From positions 1-64,000 of the forward strand of contig JAIFLU010000017.1 of the NCBI GenBank assembly GCA_020048915.1: a stretch of DNA of 64,000 bases. Reading direction: 5' to 3'. Shown here piece by piece: positions 34,094 to 43,437 of the stretch (positions are counted from its first letter, which is position 1; each line of letters opens with the position of its first letter). The notes under the pieces are model-generated. The model made no database searches and was not told the origin of the DNA. It worked only from the letters and a program-made list of their open reading frames with translations. The position numbers and the translations under genes were made by a program. Origin of the DNA: Bacteroidota bacterium. Its GTDB lineage: Bacteria > Bacteroidota > Bacteroidia > Bacteroidales > JAAUTT01.

Positions 34094-35289
34094 AGCCCTA
34101 TTTGTTTGAGGTATTGTTGGCGGTATGGTTCAATAAGCGCTTTTTTTTCGCCGGCAGTTTTTTCAAACCATGTACCCCCCAGATAAAAGCATGTAAATCC
34201 ACCCGAGGCAACGCCCCAGGATATGGCATCGACCATATCAAATTCTCCCTCTGTACGCGAATTAAACTCACTTGCAACCGATGCTATAATTCCGCCTGTA
34301 AAATTATCGCCACACCCAGTTGTATCGCCTTTTCCGGAAGGGTTGATCCGCAATTGCTGCATCACCTCGCACGAAACCGGAAAGCTGCGAATATTCATAG
34401 GCTTGAAAAACGAACCGTTCGAATATGCTACCAGGTTTTGACTTCCGTTGGTAATGATGAATGAAGAAACACCACTCAATTCGAAATAAGCAGCCGCATC
34501 GTTTATGGTTGAAGTGCCACTGATTTTAAGTGCTTCTTCGCAATCCATCGTGAGTATATCAATTAACCGATAGCTTTGGACATTGTTTACCAAAGGCCAC
34601 TTTTGGTTAGGGCGTTCCTTCTCATTCCTGAAATCGAACACTGTATTAACCATCGTAAAGGCGTTGGCAGCTTTGGCTTTTTTGAGCAACATGGCTAAGT
34701 TATCGTGGATTTGCGGCACCAATGCTGTTCCACCAAAACAAACCAGATCGGCTTGAAAAAAAGAGGGTGGCAACATATCGGGATGATAGTTCCACGATGC
34801 TCCAATATTATTTATAAAAGTGCGTTCGCCATATCCACCATCAAAATCAGGATCGGACAGCACATGGGTGAAGGCAGTATTGCGGCCGGGCAAGGCAACA
34901 TAATTATCGAAATTAAGCGGGGTTTTTGCAACCTTTTCACGGATTACCGCCGAAGTATTGTCGTTTCCGGTACAACCGTAAAAGTTTACCTGGTATTGCT
35001 GCTGCGGCAGCATTTGGGCAGCATGAATAAGTGATACAAGTGAAGGCCCGCCCAAATTAACGCTGTCGAAATTTTTATTACCAACCAGTTCGCTGAGCAA
35101 ATCGAAATAAGGCTTTTGTGCAAATGTTTCCAATTCGCTGGTAAATACGAGTTTTCCGGGACTTAAGCCACCGTCGCCTGTTTTTAAGGAGAGGTATTTC
35201 CGAAAACCCGGTGCATTAAAATCGACTCTGGAATAGAGAAAATCGGCTAACGCACAACCTGTTCCTGCAATGTTTATTTTACGGCTCAT
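34090..35289 (-). CDS. PfkB-family sugar kinase
   Basis: The 399-residue cytoplasmic kinase has the PfkB signature GKGDTTGCGDNFTGG (about 319-333) with the catalytic base Asp328. NLGGPSLVSLIHAA and PGRNTAFTHV lie in the sugar-binding region. It is longer than the usual 300-330 residues owing to an extended N-terminal third. Placed between a mannose/lyxose isomerase and an MtlD-type dehydrogenase, it is most simply a fructokinase that makes fructose-6-phosphate. The gap to the isomerase is six bases. The phosphorylated carbon and sugar are inferred from context, not from motif. Confidence 0.78.
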   Translation of the reverse strand: MSRKINIAGTGCALADFLYSRVDFNAPGFRKYLSLKTGDGGLSPGKLVFTSELETFAQKPYFDLLSELVGNKNFDSVNLGGPSLVSLIHAAQMLPQQQYQVNFYGCTGNDNTSAVIREKVAKTPLNFDNYVALPGRNTAFTHVLSDPDFDGGYGERTFINNIGASWNYHPDMLPPSFFQADLVCFGGTALVPQIHDNLAMLLKKAKAANAFTMVNTVFDFRNEKERPNQKWPLVNNVQSYRLIDILTMDCEEALKISGTSTINDAAAYFELSGVSSFIITNGSQNLVAYSNGSFFKPMNIRSFPVSCEVMQQLRINPSGKGDTTGCGDNFTGGIIASVASEFNSRTEGEFDMVDAISWGVASGGFTCFYLGGTWFEKTAGEKKALIEPYRQQYLKQIGL

Positions 35290-35295
35290 GCTGAG

Positions 35296-35970
35296 TTATA
35301 AATATTTTATGTAATCGGAAACCAGCAAATGAACAGGAGGTTCGTCTTCGGTAATTTCAGGGAAGCGTCCTATAGGTTCGTAGAAACAGTTATCGGAGGT
35401 ATCGTCGTTAACGGCACTTACTTCTCCAACAAACACTTTCCCTTTCCCGGCCTCGCCAAAAAACCTGTGAAAAACTCCCTGTTCCAGGCAAATACTTTCG
35501 CCTGGGGTAAGAACCACCTTACCGCCAGGTTGAACGGAACGGAGTATGCCATCAGTTCGCAATGTAACAGGTTTGTCAGAAAAGCGGTCGTTGCCTGCTG
35601 AATTGTAGAGCTCTATTACAAGGTTGCCGCCACCCCGGTTGATAATGTCTTCCATTTTGTTCCAATGAAAGTGCATGGGAGTTTCCTGCATCTCCTCAAC
35701 AATCATAGCCTTTTCGGCATATGGCTTTTTGTTGTGGCCAAACTTACCATTGCGAATGGTAAACAGGATGAGCCCACGTTCGTGAAACCGTCCACTTCCA
35801 AAATCGGTAAGGTCCCAACCCAGCATGTTATCAGCTATTTCACCGCAGATTCCACCCTTACCTTTCCAGTCTTCGGGTTTCCAAAAAGCCCAGGGTGGAA
35901 GTTTAAAATTCATAGAATCGAAAAAGGCAATTGATTCGGCAATTAATTGATTTATTTGACTTCTTTTCAT
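35296..35970 (-). CDS. D-lyxose/D-mannose isomerase (cupin)
   Basis: The 224-residue cytoplasmic protein matches the small cupin D-lyxose ketol-isomerases in length. The metal site is visible as PMHFHWNKMEDI (His100, His102, Glu107) and VFHRF (His168). Such enzymes use Mn2+ and convert lyxose to xylulose and mannose to fructose. The neighbouring beta-mannosidase (25 bases upstream) and PfkB kinase argue for mannose as the natural substrate in this setting. No signal peptide. The family call is strong; substrate choice is inferred. Confidence 0.82.
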   Translation of the reverse strand: MKRSQINQLIAESIAFFDSMNFKLPPWAFWKPEDWKGKGGICGEIADNMLGWDLTDFGSGRFHERGLILFTIRNGKFGHNKKPYAEKAMIVEEMQETPMHFHWNKMEDIINRGGGNLVIELYNSAGNDRFSDKPVTLRTDGILRSVQPGGKVVLTPGESICLEQGVFHRFFGEAGKGKVFVGEVSAVNDDTSDNCFYEPIGRFPEITEDEPPVHLLVSDYIKYL

Positions 35971-35994
35971 AATTTGTTAATTATAACAACCTTA

Positions 35995-38547
35995 CTAGTA
36001 ACTATCTATTAATGTTATTGCCTTAATTTCGCCTTCCAGCTCGCCCGCATAGCTGATGGTGTAAGTTTTACCTGGCAGCATATCGAAAAAATTATTGCTG
36101 AAACGGCCTTCGGAAGTTGAGCTTAAGGCTACATTCTTAACCAGTGTGTTTGAAACTAGTGTGATTTTAAATTCTTTGCTGCCTGTTTTTTCAACAGTTT
36201 TAACAATTTCAGGCTTTTCCAACGATAAAGCTTTGATTTCACGGAAATAAAAAAGGTTTTCGGCCACTACATTCTGGCCTTTTTTAACCTTCACTTCCAG
36301 TACCATTTTGGTTGGGTTTCCTTTGGCTGCAAGTTCTTTTTCGGGAACCGACAAGTAAACCTGACTGGTATTTGCGGCCAAAACGATTTTTTTGTTTTGT
36401 TGCCAAAGTTTTTTTCCGCTGAAATCGTATAGAGTGGCTTCCAGTTGATGTTCTTCGGCTTCCAGTTTATCGTTGGCGATGGCTATTTTAATATCTGCGC
36501 CATCCCTGAAAATAACGGGCAGTACTGGTTTAAAAGCTTCGCGTACAAAGTAATGCAATGCCTTCCACCGGCCCAAATAATCAACACTGGACCACGACAT
36601 GGTAGGCCAGCAATCGTTTATCTGCCAGTAGAGCGAACCCATGCAATGTGGCATTTGCCGGCGGTGTGCTTCGATGGCAAACTTTACACCCTCCGCTTGC
36701 ATTACCTGGCTCAGGTAAACAAACGATTCAAAATCTCTGGCAGGTTTATAGTAGCGTTTTATATAGGTGTTTATCATTTCGTTACCGTTAAAGCCCGGAG
36801 CAATCCAAGGCATAAGGCTGCGCTGGCGGTGTTCCATAATAGGAGAACGGTATGCCTTATCGCTGTCGCTGGCAAAGGCATTTATGGTTTTCATTTCGGG
36901 GAACGATTGCAGCCCGTATTCGCTGATGAAGCGCGCTGTATTTTCTGCATAGGTTGAAAAAGGCACATCGCCAAACCAAATGCGCCAGTCGTGCTCATCG
37001 CCCGATGAAGGGTTTGAAAGCGTGTTGTTTTCGCCTTGTGGCGACGAAGGCCAGTAGGTTATTTCGGGATGATTTTCTTTAACCACCTCGGGCAGGATGG
37101 TGTAAAATATTTTTTTATAAACATTCCAGAGCGTGTCGGCCTGACCGGGTTTAACCTTAGCCGGCCATCCCCAGTCGTTCCAGGCTCGTAAATTTTCGTT
37201 GTTGCCACACCAGAGGGCTATGGAAGCGTGATTGCGCAACCGTTTTACGTTGTATTCGGCTTCTTTGCGGATATTTTCGAGATGCAAAGAGTCGTCGGGC
37301 TGCATATTACAGGCAAACATAAAATCGTTCCAGGCAAGTATGCCTTTTTCGTCGAACAAGTCGTACAGCTCATTACCTTCGTAGATAGCACCACCCCAAA
37401 CACGGATCATGTTCATATTGGCATCCACGGCATCCTGTACCACGCATTTATAGTTATCGAGGGTGTTGCGTGTTGTAAAAATATCGGATGGGATGTAATT
37501 GGCCCCTTTCATAAATACAGGTACGCCGTTAACCTTAAAGGTGAATGAAGTACCGGTGGAATCTTTTCCACGGGACAGTTCCAGTGTACGAACCCCAAGG
37601 CGGTGCGACAGGGTTTGCAGGGTTTTATTGCCTTTTACGAGCCGTAGCTCCAACTGATATAGTTTTTGGCTGCCAAGTCCGTTTGGCCACCACAGTTCAG
37701 GTTTGTCCATGGTAAATTCGATACCGGAGTTGTGGATTCCCGGTTGAAGCTCTATTTTTTGAGAGGCCATTTTTTTGTTATCCACCCACACTTCAAGACC
37801 TGCATCGAGGTTACCGGTGGCCTCAACTGCAGCAGAAACCCGGTATGTGGCCTTTTCGGAAGAAACATTCAGCGGTTTTATGTAGAGGTCGTTCATTTTA
37901 GCTTCATTCCAGGCCACTATCTTCGCAGGTTTCCAAACCCCGCAGGTTACCAGTCTCGGACCCCAGTCCCAGCCATAATGAAACGGTGCTTTGCGGGTAA
38001 ACACGTTGGTACGCTCGTTTTCCGGGGCTATTTCATTGGCGGCCATAATCAGGTAAGGCACCTTCTTAAGTTTTTCCATGCCCACTTTTACAGCAGAGTG
38101 GAAATAAATGCGCAAGGTGTTTTCGCCTTTCTTCATGAATTTTTTAGCTTCGACGTTCCACCCCAGAAACATGTTATCGGCTTTTAATACCAGCGAATCG
38201 TTCAGATAAACATCAGCGTAGGTATCGAGGCCATCAAACACAAGATCGATGTTAGGATAAGAAGCTATTTCGCCGGAGAGATTAAACCGGGTAGAATATT
38301 CCCAGTCGGCATTCTCGATCCATTTTACTGCTTGTTCATTTTTCCGGTAAAACGGGTCGGGGATTTTTTTGCTGGCGAGCAAATCGGTATGCACGCAACC
38401 GGGAACTTTAGCCGGCAGCCAGGCTGTATCACCGGCTTTGCGGAACTGCCAGGGCGAGTTTATTACTTCCGTAAATACCTGTTGTTTGGAAGCGCAACTA
38501 CACAAAATAATTAAAGTGATGCATATCAGGAGGATGTGTTTTTTCAT
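35995..38547 (-). CDS. GH2 beta-mannosidase, lipoprotein
   Basis: The 850-residue protein has a lipoprotein signal (IILCSC, Cys18). It then shows a jellyroll (about 28-215) with KAPFHYGWDWGPRLV, which is characteristic of beta-mannosidases, an Ig domain and a TIM barrel (about 335-680). The acid/base is Glu451 (WCGNNEN) and the nucleophile Glu543 (FISEYGLQSFP). Two C-terminal beta domains follow. It would release mannose from beta-mannosides at the outer membrane or periplasm. It is the first gene of a four-gene unit that continues with mannose-processing enzymes and has a good promoter 120-150 bases upstream. Confidence 0.9.
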   Translation of the reverse strand: MKKHILLICITLIILCSCASKQQVFTEVINSPWQFRKAGDTAWLPAKVPGCVHTDLLASKKIPDPFYRKNEQAVKWIENADWEYSTRFNLSGEIASYPNIDLVFDGLDTYADVYLNDSLVLKADNMFLGWNVEAKKFMKKGENTLRIYFHSAVKVGMEKLKKVPYLIMAANEIAPENERTNVFTRKAPFHYGWDWGPRLVTCGVWKPAKIVAWNEAKMNDLYIKPLNVSSEKATYRVSAAVEATGNLDAGLEVWVDNKKMASQKIELQPGIHNSGIEFTMDKPELWWPNGLGSQKLYQLELRLVKGNKTLQTLSHRLGVRTLELSRGKDSTGTSFTFKVNGVPVFMKGANYIPSDIFTTRNTLDNYKCVVQDAVDANMNMIRVWGGAIYEGNELYDLFDEKGILAWNDFMFACNMQPDDSLHLENIRKEAEYNVKRLRNHASIALWCGNNENLRAWNDWGWPAKVKPGQADTLWNVYKKIFYTILPEVVKENHPEITYWPSSPQGENNTLSNPSSGDEHDWRIWFGDVPFSTYAENTARFISEYGLQSFPEMKTINAFASDSDKAYRSPIMEHRQRSLMPWIAPGFNGNEMINTYIKRYYKPARDFESFVYLSQVMQAEGVKFAIEAHRRQMPHCMGSLYWQINDCWPTMSWSSVDYLGRWKALHYFVREAFKPVLPVIFRDGADIKIAIANDKLEAEEHQLEATLYDFSGKKLWQQNKKIVLAANTSQVYLSVPEKELAAKGNPTKMVLEVKVKKGQNVVAENLFYFREIKALSLEKPEIVKTVEKTGSKEFKITLVSNTLVKNVALSSTSEGRFSNNFFDMLPGKTYTISYAGELEGEIKAITLIDSY

Positions 38548-38666
38548 TTTTTCGGTGATTAATAGTTATCCAATAGTTTCGTTTATAATTCTTTCAGTTG
38601 CAATTCATGAGTTTACCATCAGTGCATAATTTGCCAGGTTTTTTTCAAAACCCCTTTTCAGACATT

Positions 38667-38697
38667 CAAATGTATTTTTATCGTGCATCACTGACAA
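38667..38697 (-). promoter_or_regulatory. Bacteroidota-type promoter of the mannosidase unit
   Basis: On the minus strand TTG (38697-38695) is followed after exactly 20 bases by TACATTTG (38674-38667), a full match to the TTG-N19-21-TAnnTTTG consensus. The ATG of the beta-mannosidase lies about 120 bases downstream, leaving an untranslated leader of roughly 110 bases. It is the only such match I found in the larger spacers of the array. Confidence 0.6.
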
Positions 38698-38746
38698 TAT
38701 ACATTTTGGTGTTTCCTTTATACATTCTGATCATGTCCTTTAATTT

Positions 38747-40399
38747 CTAATTGAAATTCACCAGGATTGTGTTGGAGTTTCCGTTTCCGCTGAAAACAGC
38801 GTACTTCGACTGGTTTACCTGGTCGACCGACACCTTAACATTTTTGCCGTTGATGGTAGCAGAAGCCGATTTCGCTTTATCAGGGAAAGGTACCCGCATG
38901 GTAAAGCGCTCGAATTTGCCACTGGTCTTAATCTCAACCCTGTTGTTCCGGAACGCATACTCGTAGCTCACCTGGTTGCCGTCGCTGCCGTAGCCCACAT
39001 CTACCTTGGTTTTTTCAACTCCTGCAAAATACCACCGCGGTGATATTTCCACTTCTTTGAACAGATTGCTTTTATCCACCACTCCGGCAAGTCCTTCCAC
39101 CAAGGCACTTACAAAAGCTGCCTGACCCCATTCGTCGGGAATAGCTTCTTCCTGGGCGGTGCCATCGGCGTTTACACAGCCCGGCACTTTGCGGTTGTTC
39201 TTTTTCATTATCTCTTCCAGTAGCCTGAACTGTTCAATCCCAAAGCGTTCAAAACCATTCTGAAGGGCAGCCTTGGCCAGCTCTCCGCCCACTAACGGCA
39301 AAATAGCGCCATTCATGTATTCTCCAACTTTGTAGTTTCCAAAATGGGGCGGGATGAATGGGTAAATTCCGTACCAGGGCGCTAGCGATTCGCTTTTTGT
39401 TTTTTCGCCGATCTCCTGGTAGGTTTTGATGATGGAAGCGGCCATTTCGCGGGTAGGTGCTCCACGATTGATGGAGTAGGTATTGGATAAGCCAATTGAC
39501 TGAATAGGATCAGTTTGAATATGAGAGGGAACAGGTTCTTCAGGAATAAAATGTGCGTAATGTTTTCCGTTCCAGCACAATGTATTTAGCCGGTGGCGGA
39601 ATAAATCGCCTTGTATATCCCATTCTTTGGCAGCATTAGCTTCTCCAATTGCACTATATAATTCGGATAGTATTTTACTGGCCATAAACATACCGCTGTT
39701 ATCGCCATGCATAATGCCCTTTGGCGTTTTATCGGTGTTGTCGATATGCCCTAAAAGCCGGTCAACGCCAGTGAGACTGTCGTGCTGCGATGTGAAATCC
39801 CAGGTATCGATGGTATAAGGACGTTTTACCAGCAGGTTTTTGCCCGACCACCGCAGGGGATCATTCATCAGGTACTTCATCCCTTTTACCAGCGTTGGCA
39901 ACCATTTTTTCACATATTCAGCATCGCCGGTAGCCTGCCAGTTGGTATACACCCCTTCAACCAACAGGTATTCGAGATCGGCTTCCATAGGCATGCGGAA
40001 GAAAAAATTTTGCTGGTTTACATCCACAAAATAAAACTGGCGGTCGAAGCAGTTGGTAAAGAACATCTGGCCCACGTTCTTATCTTTGTACGATTCCCAA
40101 TAATCGAAATACATTCCCTTATCGGTCTGGTGTTCCATAAAAAAAGCAATGTAGCTCGCAAGGTCTTTTTCCCAGTATTTGTAAGCTTTTGTGGTATGAA
40201 TATGATCGCGCACCCAGGTTACAAACATCAGCCGTTCTTTACCGTCGAGGGTTACTTTTTGTACACGGTTACTGGCATAAAGATTCTTTTTAAGATCGTT
40301 TAGCAGCGAGGCATAGAGGCCAGCCTCGGCAGAGAATTCGGTCTGGGCTGAAATTCTTATAAAGAGAAAGAGCAGGACTATGGTAATTCTGGTTTTCAT
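38747..40399 (-). CDS. Six-hairpin glycosidase (GH15/GH63-like fold)
   Basis: The 550-residue secreted protein (signal peptide ending ISAQ, about 19) is an (alpha/alpha)6 barrel from end to end with a small C-terminal beta domain. Marks are MFVTWVRDH (58-66), KRPYTIDTWDF (192-202), MHGDNSGMF, YSINRGAP, YMNGAILPLVGGELAKA and SALVEGLAGV. It shares these with the larger protein at 17206-19767 but lacks that protein's N-terminal domain and 200-residue insert. WVRD is reminiscent of GH15-like enzymes. The substrate is unknown. It ends 50 bases before the promoter of the mannosidase unit. Confidence 0.6.
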   Translation of the reverse strand: MKTRITIVLLFLFIRISAQTEFSAEAGLYASLLNDLKKNLYASNRVQKVTLDGKERLMFVTWVRDHIHTTKAYKYWEKDLASYIAFFMEHQTDKGMYFDYWESYKDKNVGQMFFTNCFDRQFYFVDVNQQNFFFRMPMEADLEYLLVEGVYTNWQATGDAEYVKKWLPTLVKGMKYLMNDPLRWSGKNLLVKRPYTIDTWDFTSQHDSLTGVDRLLGHIDNTDKTPKGIMHGDNSGMFMASKILSELYSAIGEANAAKEWDIQGDLFRHRLNTLCWNGKHYAHFIPEEPVPSHIQTDPIQSIGLSNTYSINRGAPTREMAASIIKTYQEIGEKTKSESLAPWYGIYPFIPPHFGNYKVGEYMNGAILPLVGGELAKAALQNGFERFGIEQFRLLEEIMKKNNRKVPGCVNADGTAQEEAIPDEWGQAAFVSALVEGLAGVVDKSNLFKEVEISPRWYFAGVEKTKVDVGYGSDGNQVSYEYAFRNNRVEIKTSGKFERFTMRVPFPDKAKSASATINGKNVKVSVDQVNQSKYAVFSGNGNSNTILVNFN

Positions 40400-40438
40400 G
40401 GATGTTTTATTAATGATGTAAAAGGATTAGGACAGTTA

Positions 40439-40490
40439 AACACGAAAACACTTAGAATAATTAACATCAGTGTCTTCGTGACTTCGTGTT
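40439..40490. repeat. Imperfect inverted repeat (AACACGAA/TTCGTGTT)
   Basis: AACACGAA (40439-40446) pairs with TTCGTGTT (40483-40490), and the next bases ACACT pair with AGTGT. The repeated TTCGTGACTTCGTG core is of the kind often found between genes of Bacteroidota. It lies between the Gfo/Idh/MocA gene and the six-hairpin gene and may form a hairpin in the transcript. No T-run follows, so termination is not implied. Confidence 0.4.
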
Positions 40491-40506
40491 AATCATTTCT
40501 TCTTTA

Positions 40507-41982
40507 TTAAGCTGGTAACGACCAACCTTGACGATAATTGTGCTTTGTGAATTCATCAGCTGTTTGCTTTGCGTTGAAGCTGGCATATTGTGTATCGAAT
40601 TTCGGATCGCCATCTATCACGGTAAACTTGTTTGAAGTGATTACTCCAATCTTATCTGTATCTGAGATGTTTGTAAAACGCATGTTTTCGCCATCCCACA
40701 GGAGTTTACGTTTGAGATCCTGAAGGCGGACTGCCAGAACACCCATCACCACCATTTCGTTAAACGGACCGGCATAGCCAAAATGAGAACTGGCTTCAAC
40801 CCGGTTTTTTGGTGATTCTTTACAAGCTCTTACCCAATCAGTCTGATGATTTAACCCGCTTGCCATTCGTGGAAGAACAACGGGAGCTTTGGGAATTCTA
40901 CCTGAAACCAGCCGTGGACGCGCTGAATAACAATCGGTTACCAGAATATCTTTTGAACCAACGAACATTACACCACCATTCCAGTCGCCCATTGGAAAGT
41001 TATCGGGCATTTTATCGGGGCGTTTCGGTAACAAGCCACCATCATACCAGGTAACTTTCACTTCAGGCATATTAACCAGTTTTTCATTTGGTCGCGCCGG
41101 AAATTCAAAATTTACCATTTGCGCATTGGGGGCGCATTCGGTATTCACAGGAGTTGAACTTCCCTGGATTGCAGCAGGATATTTCAGTTTTAAGGAACGG
41201 AAAACAGGATCGAGAATGTGGCAAGCCATATCGCCGAGTGCTCCTGTTCCAAAATCCCACCAACCACGCCAGTTCCAGGGGGTATAAATTTCGTGGTAGG
41301 GGCGCATGGGTGCCGGACCAACAAATAAATCCCAATTTAATGTTTCGGGAACTTTCATTTCACTTTCAGGACGCTGTAACCCTTGTGGCCAGATGGGACG
41401 GTTGGTCCATGCGTGAACTTCGCGTACTTCGCCTATTTCTCCATTCCATATCCATTCGCAAACCAGGCGGATATCTTCCGAAGAGCTTCCCTGATTACCC
41501 ATTTGGGTAGCAACTTTATATTTTTCGGTAAGTTTGGTAAGAAGACGCGATTCGTGCACCGAGTGAGTAAGCGGCTTTTCGCAATATACATGTTTTCCCA
41601 GGGTAATGGCCGACGCAGAAATGATGGCGTGCGACTGGTCGGAAGTTGCAACCATCACGGCATCAATATCTTTATTCATTTCGTCGAACATCTTTCTCCA
41701 GTCCCAATACTTTTTAGCATTAGGATAATCGAGAAAAGTTTTATTGGCATATTTCCAGTCGACATCGCAAAGAGCCACAACATTAATAGCATCTTTCATT
41801 CCGCGGAGGTCGCCACGTCCCTGGCCACCAACGCCAATACCAGCCACATTCAGCGTATCGCTGGGAGCACGGTGACCAAGTCCCGAAACCACATGGCTGG
41901 GAACCAATGTAAAAGCAGTTGCAGCGGCAGTAGTTCCAAGAAACCTGCGCCGAGTTATTGATGTAGTCTTATTTGTGTTCAT
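40507..41982 (-). CDS. Tat-exported Gfo/Idh/MocA-family oxidoreductase
   Basis: The 491-residue protein has a twin-arginine signal (SITRRRFLG at 8-16, followed by a hydrophobic Ala-rich run). Cofactor-loaded folded export is therefore expected. The NAD-binding motif GIGVGGQGRGD lies near 48-58, and the family block YCEKPLTH follows. Such secreted members include GH109-type enzymes that use bound NAD to cleave glycosides, and sugar dehydrogenases. The usual GH109 GGHG segment is not evident, so I do not assign it. It is 17 bases downstream of the beta-helix gene, in the same transcript. Confidence 0.78.
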   Translation of the reverse strand: MNTNKTTSITRRRFLGTTAAATAFTLVPSHVVSGLGHRAPSDTLNVAGIGVGGQGRGDLRGMKDAINVVALCDVDWKYANKTFLDYPNAKKYWDWRKMFDEMNKDIDAVMVATSDQSHAIISASAITLGKHVYCEKPLTHSVHESRLLTKLTEKYKVATQMGNQGSSSEDIRLVCEWIWNGEIGEVREVHAWTNRPIWPQGLQRPESEMKVPETLNWDLFVGPAPMRPYHEIYTPWNWRGWWDFGTGALGDMACHILDPVFRSLKLKYPAAIQGSSTPVNTECAPNAQMVNFEFPARPNEKLVNMPEVKVTWYDGGLLPKRPDKMPDNFPMGDWNGGVMFVGSKDILVTDCYSARPRLVSGRIPKAPVVLPRMASGLNHQTDWVRACKESPKNRVEASSHFGYAGPFNEMVVMGVLAVRLQDLKRKLLWDGENMRFTNISDTDKIGVITSNKFTVIDGDPKFDTQYASFNAKQTADEFTKHNYRQGWSLPA

Positions 41983-41999
41983 TTGAATATTAATTAGGT

Positions 42000-43340
42000 T
42001 TATTTAAATACAATATCATCTGCATGAATGGTAGTGATCATTCCGTTGTAAGTGCTATTGATTTTGGTTCCGTGAATCACAAAATTCTCGATTACCACGC
42101 CCGTAATCCGATGGTTTTCGTCAAATCCAATCAGCTGCGAATAAGGGGAAATATCTCCTTCCACGGTAATGTTTCTGAACCGCACATCTTCAATTTTACC
42201 ACGAACCTTATCTTTGGAATAGCTTGAATTGAGAATTTTAAAGTCGATAAGCCAACCCCGGCTGTCTTCCACGCGGATATCCTCATACAAAACATTCTTC
42301 ACCACAGCCCTGTCGCCGTTATGGATTGTGAATGTGCCTTCCGGACCCTCCACATGAATGAGGTCGCAATTTCGGAAAATGATGTTTTTAATGGTATCGG
42401 CACGGGTTTCGAAGCCTATTTCGATTCCGTTACCCCATACGCCGTTCCACAACACCGAATTTTGTACCACCACATTGTCAACATTAGAGCTGCTGTTGAA
42501 TTTTGTGAAGTAATTCACACCCGCCTTGATGGCGATGCAATCGTCCTTGGTTTGAATAAAGCAGTTATTCACGAGTACGTGCTGCGACGCGACAATGTCG
42601 ATGCCATCGTCCCAATCGTTGGAAGAGACAATTTTTAGGTTATCGTAGGTAACATTTTTAGAGGCATGCGAGGCACAACTCCAGTGACGACTTTCGGTGA
42701 GAATGATGCCTTCGATGCGTACGTCTTCGCTTTGGTTGATCTCAATAGGCCGATGCTGCCCTTTGTTATAGTGGCTATTGTCGAGAATGCCCCTGCCGGC
42801 AATCCGGATATTTCGCACCTTATCGGTCATGAAATGCCCCCGCACAATAGCACCACCTTCAATATAAACGGTCTGGTTGCTTTGGATCATCACCTCGCCG
42901 GGATAGTGGATTTTCCCTGCTTCAAAGAAAATTACATTCTTATCAGCTTTATTGGGAACTTCTTTTTCGAGCGGATTGGCAAAAATAAAAAGTGGTCGTT
43001 TCAGGTTTTTGTTAATTTCCACACTCAAATGTTCGGGTTTGTCAATCGAAAACCTGACCTGGTTCCGGTAGAGTTCACCGGCAATGTTGCGGCTTTTAGG
43101 ACGAATATCGAAGTCGTACACTTTGGCCAGGAATGTGACTTTCACTTCCACTTTGCCTTCGAACGAAAAATAAGCTACCGCGGCATTCCGGGTATTATAA
43201 ACAAAAACCGGACGGCCATTAACTTCAAGTTCAAACTCGGGAGCAGCCTCGGCACCTTCCGGAGCATTGTAGGTGACCAGTTTCTGGGCCTGAAGAGAAA
43301 AGCTTGTAAACAGAAGAACTGAAATTAAGTATTTTTTCAT
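42000..43340 (-). CDS. Beta-helix glycosidase, GH28-like with N-terminal beta domain (copy 2)
   Basis: The 446-residue secreted protein (signal peptide ending LQAQ, about 19) is a paralogue of the one at 31419-32855 with the same two-domain plan. Catalytic-type aspartates are in NDWDDGIDI and QTKDDCIAIKAG, followed by GNGIEIGFE. The N-terminal beta domain includes RPLFIFANPLEKEVPNKADK, shared with copy 1 (PLFIFSGNPEKEKPSKSDK). It probably cuts an alpha-linked uronic acid or related backbone, but could belong to the GH49/GH110-like helix enzymes. Confidence 0.7.
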   Translation of the reverse strand: MKKYLISVLLFTSFSLQAQKLVTYNAPEGAEAAPEFELEVNGRPVFVYNTRNAAVAYFSFEGKVEVKVTFLAKVYDFDIRPKSRNIAGELYRNQVRFSIDKPEHLSVEINKNLKRPLFIFANPLEKEVPNKADKNVIFFEAGKIHYPGEVMIQSNQTVYIEGGAIVRGHFMTDKVRNIRIAGRGILDNSHYNKGQHRPIEINQSEDVRIEGIILTESRHWSCASHASKNVTYDNLKIVSSNDWDDGIDIVASQHVLVNNCFIQTKDDCIAIKAGVNYFTKFNSSSNVDNVVVQNSVLWNGVWGNGIEIGFETRADTIKNIIFRNCDLIHVEGPEGTFTIHNGDRAVVKNVLYEDIRVEDSRGWLIDFKILNSSYSKDKVRGKIEDVRFRNITVEGDISPYSQLIGFDENHRITGVVIENFVIHGTKINSTYNGMITTIHADDIVFK

Positions 43341-43437
43341 TTGTATTGATTTAAGCCATTAAAGCACGAAGAAGTTATCTTTTTCATATCTATCAGGGAA
43401 ACGGGAAGTGGCTGTTTGTCTAATTACTGATTACTAT

